Assembly: GCF_004118285.1 (NCBI RefSeq)
Contig: NZ_SDHY01000005.1
Location: 186,001-250,000 of the forward strand
Direction of reading: 5' to 3'
DNA length: 64,000 nt
From: Aquirufa rosea
Lineage (GTDB): Bacteria; Bacteroidota; Bacteroidia; Cytophagales; Spirosomataceae
Below, piece by piece: positions 44,992 to 53,707 of the stretch (within the stretch, counting starts at the first letter, position 1; each line of letters starts with the position of its first letter). The notes under the pieces were generated by a model that had not been told where the DNA came from, ran no database searches, and was given only the letters and a program-made list of their open reading frames with translations. Both the position numbers and the translations under genes were made by a program.

Positions 44992-46059
44992 TTAACTATA
45001 AACATTATTAAATAATTGATTCCATTTAATTGTTCTTGCTAAAGACTCATTTAAACTAAATGTATTTGTAAGGTCAAGGCTTTTAGCTTTCGAAATATCT
45101 GGGACTAAGGAATGAATTTTATTATGATTATCCTTAGTATATCTAGACGTAACTTCTATATTCCTATTGAATAATTTTGTAATCAATTTTGAAAGTTCTA
45201 GAATTGAAATTGCTTCATCGCTTCCTACATTATATATTTCTCCCGTATATTCCACGGAAAGAATTCTAAGCATCCAATAGGCCATATCACTACCATACAT
45301 ATAACTTCTTACATTATTTTCATTACCTAAAATCCGGATATTACCTCCAATTAAGGCTTCTCTAATAAAGCTATTTACGGCCCATGGTTTATCAAGTTTT
45401 TGGTATGGTCCAATAAAAGCAAATGGCCTTACTATAGTTATAGGCAACCTATGCTGATTTCTATAGATAGAGCAAAGCGTTTCTGCCATTCTTTTTGCTT
45501 CACCATAAGCAGAATGTATAGAATTACATTCCATTACACCTAGATCACTTTCGAAAATATTTTTTTGATTTAATTTTGTTACATTACCATAAATGTAATT
45601 TGAACTTACATGTAGGATGTTCTCTAGATCTGGTAATCTATATGACGTCTCAAGGACTGCTGATGTTCCCTTCAAAATGGTATCTATTGTTTTTAGCGGT
45701 TGGGATACATGCTCTCGGCTATCAGGGCTGCAAGCAGCATTTACTACATAATTAATATCTGAGGGTAATTCACTTATATACTTTACATCCTGTTCAATAA
45801 AAAAAATATTGACATTTTTTGAAATAGTAGGATATTCTGATTTGAAAGTTTCGATGTCTCTTGCAAGCAGATAAATTTTAGTGTTAAAACCAAATTGCTT
45901 ATTCAAATAAATTATCATTTCGGAAATCCACTTCCCAATAAAACCAGTTCCCCCAGTGATAAGAATATTCTTATTACTTAGAGGGCGCAATAACTCAACA
46001 TCTGTACACGACCTTTCACAATCTTGTTGAATAAAAGTGCTATTAGATAGACTATTCAT
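44992..46059 (-). CDS. NAD-dependent epimerase/dehydratase (extended SDR) of the CDP-sugar module
   Basis: This is a 355-residue SDR with a 30-residue N-terminal extension. NAD motif [34 protein letters not shown]; catalytic Ser in [10 protein letters not shown]; Tyr-Lys in [40 protein letters not shown]. It overlaps the aldolase gene by 8 bases and lies 2 bases before rfbH, so it belongs to the CDP-sugar pathway. It could reduce a keto group (as YerF or the abequose/paratose synthases do) or epimerise. Exact reaction unknown. Confidence 0.85.
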   Translation of the reverse strand: MNSLSNSTFIQQDCERSCTDVELLRPLSNKNILITGGTGFIGKWISEMIIYLNKQFGFNTKIYLLARDIETFKSEYPTISKNVNIFFIEQDVKYISELPSDINYVVNAACSPDSREHVSQPLKTIDTILKGTSAVLETSYRLPDLENILHVSSNYIYGNVTKLNQKNIFESDLGVMECNSIHSAYGEAKRMAETLCSIYRNQHRLPITIVRPFAFIGPYQKLDKPWAVNSFIREALIGGNIRILGNENNVRSYMYGSDMAYWMLRILSVEYTGEIYNVGSDEAISILELSKLITKLFNRNIEVTSRYTKDNHNKIHSLVPDISKAKSLDLTNTFSLNESLARTIKWNQLFNNVYS

Positions 46060-47065
46060 GTTTATCTTTTTTTAAAATTTCCATAACCACTTCAATAATA
46101 ATATCTTCTTGTCCAGCAACTACTTTTTTCTCCCCTAAAGCAAAGTAAATATCCCTTTGATCAACATTAAACTCTTTTGCAAGTCGTTTCACTTGCTTAG
46201 AAAACCCAGAGAAAACCCCTGCCAACCCACTAACAATACTTTCAGATTTTATCACAGGTATATTTTGCATTATCTCTAATTCAGCAATTTCAGAAGCATC
46301 TAAAATTTTATAAAAGTCAATGTTTGTATTGTATCCAAGTTTGTTCAAAACTGCAACAAGTACCTCTAACTGAGCATTACCTGCACCAGCACCAAATCCT
46401 CTTGCAGTGCCATCTAAAATAGTAGCGCCAGCTTCCAATGCAGTAATAGAATTTGCAATTGCTAACCCCAAATTATTATGTGCGTGAAATCCAACAGGAA
46501 TATTTAATGAACTTGTTAATGCAGAAATTTTTTCAGTTACAGAATTAGGCAAATACGCACCTGCAGAATCCATAATTATAATTCCTTCTGCACCATATAA
46601 TTCCATTTTTTTTGCTTCTTCAACTAATAACGTAGCACTTACCATATGACTCATCATAAGAACGCCATATACTTCCTTACCTTTTTCCCTTGCATAACTA
46701 ATATGCCTTTGAGTAATGTCTGCTTCTGAACAATGTGATGCAACTCTAATTACATCAACACCAATGTCAATTGCTAACTGTAAGTCTCTTTTAATTGTAG
46801 CAAATCCAGGAATAACATGTATTCCAAGTTTCGAATTACTAAGATTTTTTCTAGCCGTTTCAAGTAACACTTTGTCAGACTCCAAAGCTATACCAACCTG
46901 TAGGGATGAAGCCCCTAAGCCATTACCATGTCCAACTTCAACAATTGGAACTTTTGCTTTATTAGCTGCTTCACAATATATTGCAACCTGTTTGGCACTC
47001 AACTGATGAGAAACAGCATGATTTCCGTCCCTCAAAGTTGGATCACTAATTAAAATATCTATCAT
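46052..47065 (-). CDS. 4-hydroxy-2-oxovalerate aldolase-like (DmpG/BphI family)
   Basis: I start at ATG 47065 (337 aa, MIDILISDPTLRDGNHAV); the longer frame to 47152 runs into the gene upstream. The DRE-TIM aldolase barrel has Arg12-Asp13 and His16, spaced as in DmpG. Metal ligands are in GFHAHNNLGLAI, and GTARGFGAGAGNAQLEVL is present. The C-terminal communication domain is also there (FALGEKKVVAGQEDIIIEV), which in DmpG contacts the acetaldehyde dehydrogenase. The family joins or splits pyruvate and acetaldehyde. Its place among CDP-sugar genes is unusual and suggests synthesis of a 2-oxo-4-hydroxy acid donor. Confidence 0.9.
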   Translation of the reverse strand: MIDILISDPTLRDGNHAVSHQLSAKQVAIYCEAANKAKVPIVEVGHGNGLGASSLQVGIALESDKVLLETARKNLSNSKLGIHVIPGFATIKRDLQLAIDIGVDVIRVASHCSEADITQRHISYAREKGKEVYGVLMMSHMVSATLLVEEAKKMELYGAEGIIIMDSAGAYLPNSVTEKISALTSSLNIPVGFHAHNNLGLAIANSITALEAGATILDGTARGFGAGAGNAQLEVLVAVLNKLGYNTNIDFYKILDASEIAELEIMQNIPVIKSESIVSGLAGVFSGFSKQVKRLAKEFNVDQRDIYFALGEKKVVAGQEDIIIEVVMEILKKDKHE

Positions 47066-47097
47066 AATAATATTACATGTTAAATTTATTAATGATA

Positions 47098-47970
47098 TTA
47101 GCCATGGTTTCTGTTTTTTGCGTATTCTTCTGCAACTGTAATTGCTGCACAATTAATAATATCTAAATTTCCTGCATACTTTGGCAAATAATCTCCAAGA
47201 CCAATTGCTTTAACCATCACAACAATTCTACCGTTTTCGTAAATCGGAGGTACTAACAATTGATAACCTGGCACATAACTCTTAATTTTTTCTACGATTA
47301 AATCAATCTCCATTTTCAGCTCTTCCAAATTAGCTTTATCAACTTTTGCAAAAATGGTTGTTTGCATATCAATGCACGGAGTTGCAGGATTCAAGTTTAA
47401 AATAGCTTTTGTTGTTTTGGCTTTAGAAAATATTTTTACTCCGTATTCTGTTGTATCAATATACTCATCCAAATTCAGCCTTGTAGCAGGCCCAGCACTT
47501 TTCGAAGCTATACTTGAAACTACTTCAATATATTCAATATTTTTATGGGTTTTACCTATTGCAAATGCAATAGGTATAGATGCTTGCCCACCACAAGTAA
47601 CCATATTGACATTCTTCTGTTTTACTGACTCTTCTAGATTAACGGCAGGGATACATAATCCACCTAATTTTGCTGGGGTTAAATCAACGACAATTTTTCC
47701 TAATTTTTCTAATATTTCCCAATGATGAATTGCATTTTTTGCAGAAGTACAATCAAAAACTAAATCACAACAATTCGGATTTTTCTCAATAGCCCTGATA
47801 CTTTCATCAGAGACATTTATACCCATATTTATGGCCTTTGCCATTCCTGGTGAAGACAGATTCCTTCCAATAAACAAAACACAATCTAGAAATTCAGAAC
47901 GCTGAATCTTTATCATTAAATCAGTTCCAATATTTCCACTTCCCAAAATAGCAACTCTTAATTTTTTCAT
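47098..47970 (-). CDS. Acylating acetaldehyde dehydrogenase (DmpF/BphJ family)
   Basis: This 290-residue protein (ATG 47970; an ATG two codons earlier is possible) has NAD binding KLRVAILGSGNIGTDLMIKI, CTSAKNAIHHWE, and the catalytic Cys in NMVTCGGQASIPIAFAI (about residue 126). It continues with KSAGPATRLNLDEYIDTTE and dimer/CoA-region residues near the end (YLPKYAGNLDIINCAA). It interconverts acetaldehyde and acetyl-CoA and forms a channelling complex with DmpG. Genes for the pair are adjacent (32 bases). No aromatic catabolic gene (hydratase, ring-cleavage enzyme) is near, so a biosynthetic, reverse role from acetyl-CoA is likely. Confidence 0.92.
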   Translation of the reverse strand: MKKLRVAILGSGNIGTDLMIKIQRSEFLDCVLFIGRNLSSPGMAKAINMGINVSDESIRAIEKNPNCCDLVFDCTSAKNAIHHWEILEKLGKIVVDLTPAKLGGLCIPAVNLEESVKQKNVNMVTCGGQASIPIAFAIGKTHKNIEYIEVVSSIASKSAGPATRLNLDEYIDTTEYGVKIFSKAKTTKAILNLNPATPCIDMQTTIFAKVDKANLEELKMEIDLIVEKIKSYVPGYQLLVPPIYENGRIVVMVKAIGLGDYLPKYAGNLDIINCAAITVAEEYAKNRNHG

Positions 47971-47979
47971 ATACAATAA

Positions 47980-49815
47980 TTAATCGTATATATTTTTTGA
48001 TTTATCATGTAATCCATTTATCATATTTAATTGTAGCTCTTCCCGTGATAAGAAAGGAGACAAATCTTCCAAAGGTGGTGAAATTAATGTGCCATCTTTT
48101 TTAATTACGAATGATAGTTTTGGGAAGAAGGGCTGCTGAGGATCCATAAACACTTCACAAATTACGGGACCAGTTGCAGCTTGCACTTGGGGTATTACAC
48201 TTTCAAAATCTTCAATAGTTTTAATTTGAAATGAGGGAATATCAAATGCTCTTGCTATTGAAGTAAAATTTGGACAAGAAACACCTGAATTAATATCAAC
48301 ACCTGACCTCCTTCCAGAAAAAAGTGCATTTTGCGTATGTTTAATCATCAAATAACCATCGTTATTAAAAATAAATAATTTTATCGGCAGTTTATGATGT
48401 ACAACAGTTTGTAATTCTTGTAAATTCATCATCATCCCTCCATCACAGTTCAAACACATTACTTCTCCCTTGTTTTTGGCAAATGAAGCTCCTATTGCTC
48501 CGGGTAAACCATATCCCATTTCTCCTAGCCCAGTAGAAGTCATTAATCTTTGTCCATCTTTTATTTTCAAGGTTTGATGTCCAGACAAAAGGGCTGTTCC
48601 CATATCTGTCACAATAACTTGATCATCTTTTAAATGGTCATTTAAAAGATTAATGAATCTATATGAATTTAGAAAGCCATTAGTGTCTGGATGGTCGGAA
48701 GTAGAGTACCAAGGGTATGTTTTTCTATAAGAATTGCATTTTTGAATCCATTCATTATATTTTTCTCCATTCCATATTTCATTTTCCAATCTTCCAATTA
48801 ATAAACTAATAAACTCTTTTGCATCAGCATGAATACTCAATTTATATCTATCAGAATATTTTGCCAATTCATTTTTGTCTATATCAACTATTACTATTTC
48901 TGCATCTCTTGCTAATTCATTTATCTCATAACCAATTTGAGAAATAGCCATTCTTGTACCTATGCATAATAGAAAATCGCAATTTTGTACAACAAAATTA
49001 GCACATCTTTGGCCATACGTACCAGCCCTCCCATAAACTAGATCATGGTTAGAATTGATCATATCTATTCCAGCCCAAGTAATTAATGAGGGAATATTAG
49101 ATTTTTCAACTAAGTCCTTAACAAGTTCTTGTCCCCCAGCTAACCGAATTCCATGACCTAACCAAAGAACAGGTCTTTTTGCATTTTTCAGGGCATTAAC
49201 TACAGTATCAATAGATTCTTCTAATGAATCTGTTAAATCTAATGGTTCCAACATTAATGAATCAAATTGCTCTAAATCACCAACATTTACTTTTGTAGAC
49301 TGTATATTTAATGGTACATCTACCCAAACAGGTCCAGGCCTTCCATGAAGTGCAATGGCATGGGCTTGTTGAAGATCTTTTAGGATAGTATTAGGCTCTT
49401 TTACTCTTTTAACAAATTTTGTAACTTTTTCAACCATTTTAGTACTATCATAACCTTGCACTCCCCACATTCTAAGGTCTTTATGCAAGTCAACGTACTT
49501 CAAGTTTTCATTTCCAGAAATTATAATACCTGGAATTGAATCAGCCCAAGCACTTACTACACCAGTTATCCCATTTGTAGATCCAGCACCAGTAGTTAAT
49601 AAAGCGGCAGAAATTTTTCCACAAGTTCTGTAATATGTCTGAATTGCCATACAAGCTGCCTGTTCATGGTGAACACAAATAATTTCAGTAAACCCTCTTT
49701 GTGTTATTGCATCAAAAATGTGTGCATTACCAGCACCAATTACTCCAAAAACATGTTTAATATCATTTGATTCTAGAAATTCAGCTATATATTCACTAAC
49801 TTTTTGCTCTTTCAT
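47980..49815 (-). CDS. Thiamine diphosphate-dependent carboligase (acetolactate synthase-like)
   Basis: This 611-residue protein has the three-domain AHAS/PDC layout. The PYR domain has the activating Glu51 in VHHEQAACMA and TTGAGSTNGITGVVSAW. The central domain has AKRPVLWLGHGIRLAGG. The PP domain has STGLGEMGYGLPGAIGA and the ThDP/Mg motif NCDGGMMMNLQELQTVVHH...FNNDGY, with Cys for the first Gly of GDG. YerE, of this family, moves a two-carbon unit from pyruvate to C4 of a CDP-3,6-dideoxy-4-keto sugar to build yersiniose. Here the adjacent aldolase and acetaldehyde dehydrogenase suggest a longer 2-oxo acid as donor. It is not likely to be housekeeping IlvB: there is no small subunit or ilv gene nearby. 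Confidence 0.88.
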   Translation of the reverse strand: MKEQKVSEYIAEFLESNDIKHVFGVIGAGNAHIFDAITQRGFTEIICVHHEQAACMAIQTYYRTCGKISAALLTTGAGSTNGITGVVSAWADSIPGIIISGNENLKYVDLHKDLRMWGVQGYDSTKMVEKVTKFVKRVKEPNTILKDLQQAHAIALHGRPGPVWVDVPLNIQSTKVNVGDLEQFDSLMLEPLDLTDSLEESIDTVVNALKNAKRPVLWLGHGIRLAGGQELVKDLVEKSNIPSLITWAGIDMINSNHDLVYGRAGTYGQRCANFVVQNCDFLLCIGTRMAISQIGYEINELARDAEIVIVDIDKNELAKYSDRYKLSIHADAKEFISLLIGRLENEIWNGEKYNEWIQKCNSYRKTYPWYSTSDHPDTNGFLNSYRFINLLNDHLKDDQVIVTDMGTALLSGHQTLKIKDGQRLMTSTGLGEMGYGLPGAIGASFAKNKGEVMCLNCDGGMMMNLQELQTVVHHKLPIKLFIFNNDGYLMIKHTQNALFSGRRSGVDINSGVSCPNFTSIARAFDIPSFQIKTIEDFESVIPQVQAATGPVICEVFMDPQQPFFPKLSFVIKKDGTLISPPLEDLSPFLSREELQLNMINGLHDKSKNIYD

Positions 49816-49826
49816 AAATTACATTT

Positions 49827-50870
49827 TTATTCAAAACTCTTTATTGTTCTTGTAAATCCCTCTTTAACATTTATGGAAGGTGTCCAACCGATGTTCATTA
49901 TTTTATCAATATTTGGAGAATTAACTTTAATTGAACTTTTTAAATAATTTTTATTAGGATTTTCAGAGTAAACAACTTCCAATTTTAATTCTGGTTTCAT
50001 ATCCACCAATATTTTAGCCAACTCAAGCATACTTAATTCTTGATATGGATTCCCAACATTATATACATTACCAATTTCACCATGAAGAAGCGTTGTTAAG
50101 AACCCTAATGTAGCATCTGCCACATAACAAAAAGCTCTTCTAGCTGATCCATCGCTTTTTAAAACAATATCTCTTTTTTGTAAAATATTGGAAACAAAAT
50201 CAGCGAATACTCTTCCGTCGTCCAATGCCATTCCTGGGCCGTAGGTATGAAAAGGTCTAACAATTTTAACTTTAACACCGTATTGATGATACCAGCTAAT
50301 ACATATGTTTTCTCCCATTCTTTTGCTTTCAGCATAACAGGAACGTACATTTATTGGATTTAGATATCCAAATGTATCCTCCTTAATGGGAACCTGTCCT
50401 TCTTCAACTTCTCCATATACTTCACCTGAACTAAAAAACAAAAAAGAATCAACGTTTTGCTTTCTTGCAATATTTAATAAATTAATTGTTCCTAAAATAT
50501 TTGCAGAAAGTGTACCAACTGGATCAATATTATAGTGCTTAGGGCTAGCTTGACTAGCTGCATGTATTATGTAATCAATTTTGCAGTCAAAATCATGTGT
50601 TTCGCAGACATCCTTTTCTAATATTGAAAAAAAATGATTTGAAAGTAACCCAATAAACCTAGCTTTCGTTTTTTCTAAATTGCGTACCCAAGCTATTACT
50701 TTAATATTTGCATCACTATAAAGATTATTAATAGATAGAAGCGTTTCAACTAAATAGGCTGGTAACATCCCATTTGCGCCAGTAATAAGAAAGGTTTTGT
50801 TTTTAATTTTATCAACGCCTTTCAAATTGTCGAGAATAAAATCAATATCCTGTTTTATTACTTGATTCAT
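49827..50870 (-). CDS. NAD-dependent epimerase/dehydratase (UDP-glucuronate decarboxylase-like SDR) of the CDP-sugar module
   Basis: This is a 347-residue SDR with a 25-residue N-terminal extension. NAD motif FLITGANGMLPAYLVETL (Met-Leu in place of Phe-Ile); IIHAASQASPKHYNIDPVG; FLFFSSGEVYGEVEEGQVP; Tyr-Lys in SCYAESKRMGENIC; VRPFHTYGPGMALDDGRVFADF; YNVGNPYQELS. The family includes decarboxylases, 4,6-dehydratases and 4-epimerases. Between ddhB and the ThDP enzyme it most likely acts on a CDP-keto sugar. Overlaps ddhB by 4 bases. Confidence 0.85.
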   Translation of the reverse strand: MNQVIKQDIDFILDNLKGVDKIKNKTFLITGANGMLPAYLVETLLSINNLYSDANIKVIAWVRNLEKTKARFIGLLSNHFFSILEKDVCETHDFDCKIDYIIHAASQASPKHYNIDPVGTLSANILGTINLLNIARKQNVDSFLFFSSGEVYGEVEEGQVPIKEDTFGYLNPINVRSCYAESKRMGENICISWYHQYGVKVKIVRPFHTYGPGMALDDGRVFADFVSNILQKRDIVLKSDGSARRAFCYVADATLGFLTTLLHGEIGNVYNVGNPYQELSMLELAKILVDMKPELKLEVVYSENPNKNYLKSSIKVNSPNIDKIMNIGWTPSINVKEGFTRTIKSFE

Positions 50871-51949
50871 AATAAATTCAAATAATTGGAAATCTGCACT
50901 TCGGTAAACTTACTAATATTTGATTTATCAATACTAAAGACTTTGTACCATTCAATTGTCATCTCAACCGCTTTTTTAGCACTCAATTGAGGCTTCCAGC
51001 CTAATTCAGATTCTGCTTTACTTATATCCAACTTTAATATTCCAGCTTCATGTAACTGATTTTGCTGTTCTGCATTCTCAAAATCACCTATACCCCAGTA
51101 TTGAATAGCCAATTTTACAATTTGACCAACAGAAAGGACATCTTCATTATATGGCCCGAAATTATAAGCGCCATGTAATTGGTTTGACTCATTTGACATT
51201 TTTAATCCAAGCAATAAATATCCAAATAAAGGCTCTAGTACATGTTGCCAGGGTCTAACTGACTTCGGATTCCTAACAAGTACTTTATTACCCTTGATTA
51301 AGGACTTTGCTATATCAGGCAATAATCTATTTTCTGACCAATCTCCACCACCAATTACATTTCCTGCTCTTCCTACTGAAATTAATTTTTTATGACTATT
51401 AAAATCTGTTAAATTAAAAAAAGAGTTTCTGTAAGAGTCTATAACCAACTCAGCACATGCTTTACTAGCACTGTAAGGATCATAACCACCAAGTCTATCT
51501 GTTTCTCTATACGGATAGACCCACTCATTGTTATGATAAACCTTATCTGTTGTTATTAAAATAACATTACAATTTTTGTCTAAAGTCCTAATTCCATCTA
51601 GCAAATTTGCAGTTCCAATTGCATTAACTTCAAATGTTTCGGAAGGAATTGAATAAGACATTCTAACTAATGGTTGTGCAGCCAAATGGAACACATAATC
51701 TGGTTTAAATTCTCTTATCTCACTCAACAATTTATTTCTATCACGCAAGTCGGCTGTAATTGAATCACATAGTTTGTCGCCATTTATTAAATTATAAAGA
51801 TCATATTCTGTTTGTGGGGCTAATGCATACCCCTTAACTTCTGCACCTAAAAGATGTAATATTTTCACTAACCACGCTCCTTTGAAACCAGTATGACCTG
51901 TTATGAAAACCTTTTTTCCAGAGTATGTATTAATTAATTGATCTTTCAT
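50867..51949 (-). CDS. rfbG: CDP-glucose 4,6-dehydratase (RfbG/DdhB)
   Basis: The start is ATG 51949 (360 aa, MKDQLINTYSGKKVFITG), since the longer frame to 51988 runs into rfbF. SDR motifs: FITGHTGFKGAWLVKIL, FHLAAQPLVRMSY, LITTDKVYHNNEWVYPYRE, Tyr-Lys in YDPYSASKACAELV, GRAGNVIGGGDW, NPKSVRPWQHVLEPL. These are the signatures of CDP-glucose 4,6-dehydratase. It makes CDP-4-keto-6-deoxy-D-glucose, the precursor for RfbH. Length is normal. Confidence 0.95.
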   Translation of the reverse strand: MKDQLINTYSGKKVFITGHTGFKGAWLVKILHLLGAEVKGYALAPQTEYDLYNLINGDKLCDSITADLRDRNKLLSEIREFKPDYVFHLAAQPLVRMSYSIPSETFEVNAIGTANLLDGIRTLDKNCNVILITTDKVYHNNEWVYPYRETDRLGGYDPYSASKACAELVIDSYRNSFFNLTDFNSHKKLISVGRAGNVIGGGDWSENRLLPDIAKSLIKGNKVLVRNPKSVRPWQHVLEPLFGYLLLGLKMSNESNQLHGAYNFGPYNEDVLSVGQIVKLAIQYWGIGDFENAEQQNQLHEAGILKLDISKAESELGWKPQLSAKKAVEMTIEWYKVFSIDKSNISKFTEVQISNYLNLL

Positions 51950-51951
51950 AG

Positions 51952-52728
51952 TTACCAAATTTTCCAAGGTGCGTTTCCTGAATTCCACAAACCTTCCAGC
52001 TCAATCCTATCTCGCAAAGCATCCATTGGCTTCCAAAACCCATGATGTTTATAAGCAGCCAATTGTTGGTCATTGGCAATATTGATTAATGGTAGTTTTT
52101 CCCATTGAATATTATCCATATCCCCTTCTAAATAATCAAATACTTTAGGTTCAAGAACAAAATAACCGCCATTAATCCACATTCCATCTCCATCTGGTTT
52201 TTCAACAAAATGATTTACAATTCCAGATTCAGCTATTTCTAAATTACCAAATCTACCTGGTGCCTTTATACTAGTTAAGGTTGCAATTTTACCATGACTT
52301 AAATGAAAGTCCAACAATGAATTAATATTGATATCTGCTAATCCATCACCGTAGGTTAACATAAAAGTTTCATTTTCAATATATTTTTGAATTCTTTTTA
52401 TTCTACCAGCTGTATTAGTATTAATTCCTGTATCAACAAGTGTTACTTTAAATGATTCACTGTTTGAAAAATGAACATCTATTTTGTTTTTCTCAAGTTC
52501 AATTGTAACATCTGAATTATATAAATAATAATTTATAAAATATTCTTTTATTAAATGTGCTTTATAGCCAAGACATAATACAAATTCGTTGAAGCCAAAT
52601 TTTTCATAAATTTTCATGATATGCCATAGGATTGGTCGTCCACCAATTTCGACCATTGGCTTGGGTCTTGCCTCCGTTTCTTCCATCAATCTTGTTCCTA
52701 AACCACCCGCAAGTATTACAACTTTCAT
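51952..52728 (-). CDS. rfbF: Glucose-1-phosphate cytidylyltransferase (RfbF/DdhA)
   Basis: The start is ATG 52728 (258 aa, MKVVILAGGLGTRLMEETEARPKPMVEIGG); the frame upstream of it overlaps wbpB. The nucleotidyltransferase signature GGLGTR...PKPM, YGDGLADININ and KPDGDGMWINGGYFVL match CDP-glucose pyrophosphorylase at its usual length. It makes CDP-glucose from CTP and glucose 1-phosphate and so feeds rfbG and rfbH. It lies 7 bases after wbpB. Confidence 0.95.
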   Translation of the reverse strand: MKVVILAGGLGTRLMEETEARPKPMVEIGGRPILWHIMKIYEKFGFNEFVLCLGYKAHLIKEYFINYYLYNSDVTIELEKNKIDVHFSNSESFKVTLVDTGINTNTAGRIKRIQKYIENETFMLTYGDGLADININSLLDFHLSHGKIATLTSIKAPGRFGNLEIAESGIVNHFVEKPDGDGMWINGGYFVLEPKVFDYLEGDMDNIQWEKLPLINIANDQQLAAYKHHGFWKPMDALRDRIELEGLWNSGNAPWKIW

Positions 52729-52735
52729 AGATTTC

Positions 52736-53704
52736 TTAATTTTGATTAAAAGGATGCTTAGATGATGGCAATTTAATGAACGGATGATAATCCCCATTTG
52801 CACCAATCGGTGTTTGTGTTCTTATATCATGAACGATTTCTATCGCAGTTTTTGCTTCCATTAATGGAAATCCATTACCATCAAGAATTTGCTGATAGCT
52901 TTGTGTATGCAGTTCTGTAAATCCATCGCTAAATTCAAATGATTCTCCATCTACAGATAAGGATCTAAAAGTTCTCTTGCCTGTGTTTCTTACATCCTCA
53001 GGGATATTATCATAATTGATACTTAAATACCATCTAACTCTAGCATTTGTAAATTCTAAAAAACCTGCAGCTCTGTCATGCTCATGTAAATGAACAATAT
53101 TTTTTTTCAATGATCCAAAAATCCAAGAAAGCATATCATAAAAATGAACTCCGATATTCGTTGCAATTCCTCCCGACTTATCAACGTCACCCTTCCAACT
53201 TGTATAGTACCAATTCCCTCTGGAAGTTATATATGTAAGATCCACATCATAAATTTTATCTGTAGGACCTTTAGAAATTTTTTCTCTGAGTTCAATTATC
53301 GCCGGATGTAGCCTTAATTGAAAAATATTATAAACTTTTTTTCCAAATTCCTTTTCTGCATTAGCAAGTGAATCAATGTTCCAAGGATTTAACACTAGAG
53401 GTTTCTCACAAATAACATCTGCATGATTTCTTAAGCCAAATCTAATATGTGCATCATGTAAATAATTCGGCGAGCATACACTTAAAAAATCAATAGGGGC
53501 ATCTTTTTGTTTTAATTTTTCAACATGTCTATCAAATCTTTCAAATTCTGTAAAGAAGTCTGCTTCTGGAAAGTAACTATCTAAAATTCCTACGCTATCA
53601 AATTTATCTAAGGCTGCTGTTATTGTATTACCAGTATCCTTTATTGCCTTCATGTGTCTTGGCGCAATGAACCCTGCTGCACCAATCAATGCGAATCTTT
53701 TCAT
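52736..53704 (-). CDS. wbpB: UDP-N-acetyl-2-amino-2-deoxyglucuronate 3-dehydrogenase (WbpB type, Gfo/Idh/MocA)
   Basis: This 322-residue protein starts KRFALIGAAGFIAPRHMKAIKDTG, the standard WbpB opening. It has FLSVCSPNYLHDAHIRFGL, ICEKPLVLNPWN, the catalytic-region NIFQLRLHPAIIELREK and GGIATNIGVHFYDML. WbpB oxidises C3 of UDP-GlcNAcA for transamination by WbpE. It lies in the order wbpA, E, D, B with gaps below 12 bases. Confidence 0.93.
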   Translation of the reverse strand: MKRFALIGAAGFIAPRHMKAIKDTGNTITAALDKFDSVGILDSYFPEADFFTEFERFDRHVEKLKQKDAPIDFLSVCSPNYLHDAHIRFGLRNHADVICEKPLVLNPWNIDSLANAEKEFGKKVYNIFQLRLHPAIIELREKISKGPTDKIYDVDLTYITSRGNWYYTSWKGDVDKSGGIATNIGVHFYDMLSWIFGSLKKNIVHLHEHDRAAGFLEFTNARVRWYLSINYDNIPEDVRNTGKRTFRSLSVDGESFEFSDGFTELHTQSYQQILDGNGFPLMEAKTAIEIVHDIRTQTPIGANGDYHPFIKLPSSKHPFNQN

Positions 53705-53707
53705 AAA

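Noticed and set aside
47066-47152. Longer N-terminus for the aldolase (start at 47152)
   Set aside because: It would overlap the acetaldehyde dehydrogenase gene and adds a Cys/Lys/Arg-rich leader not seen in the family.
46052-47970. Part of an aromatic meta-cleavage pathway
   Set aside because: No ring-cleavage dioxygenase, hydrolase or hydratase gene is present; all neighbours act on nucleotide sugars.
47980-49815. Housekeeping acetolactate synthase large subunit (ilvB)
   Set aside because: No ilvH/ilvN or other branched-chain amino acid gene is near, and it is embedded in nucleotide-sugar genes.
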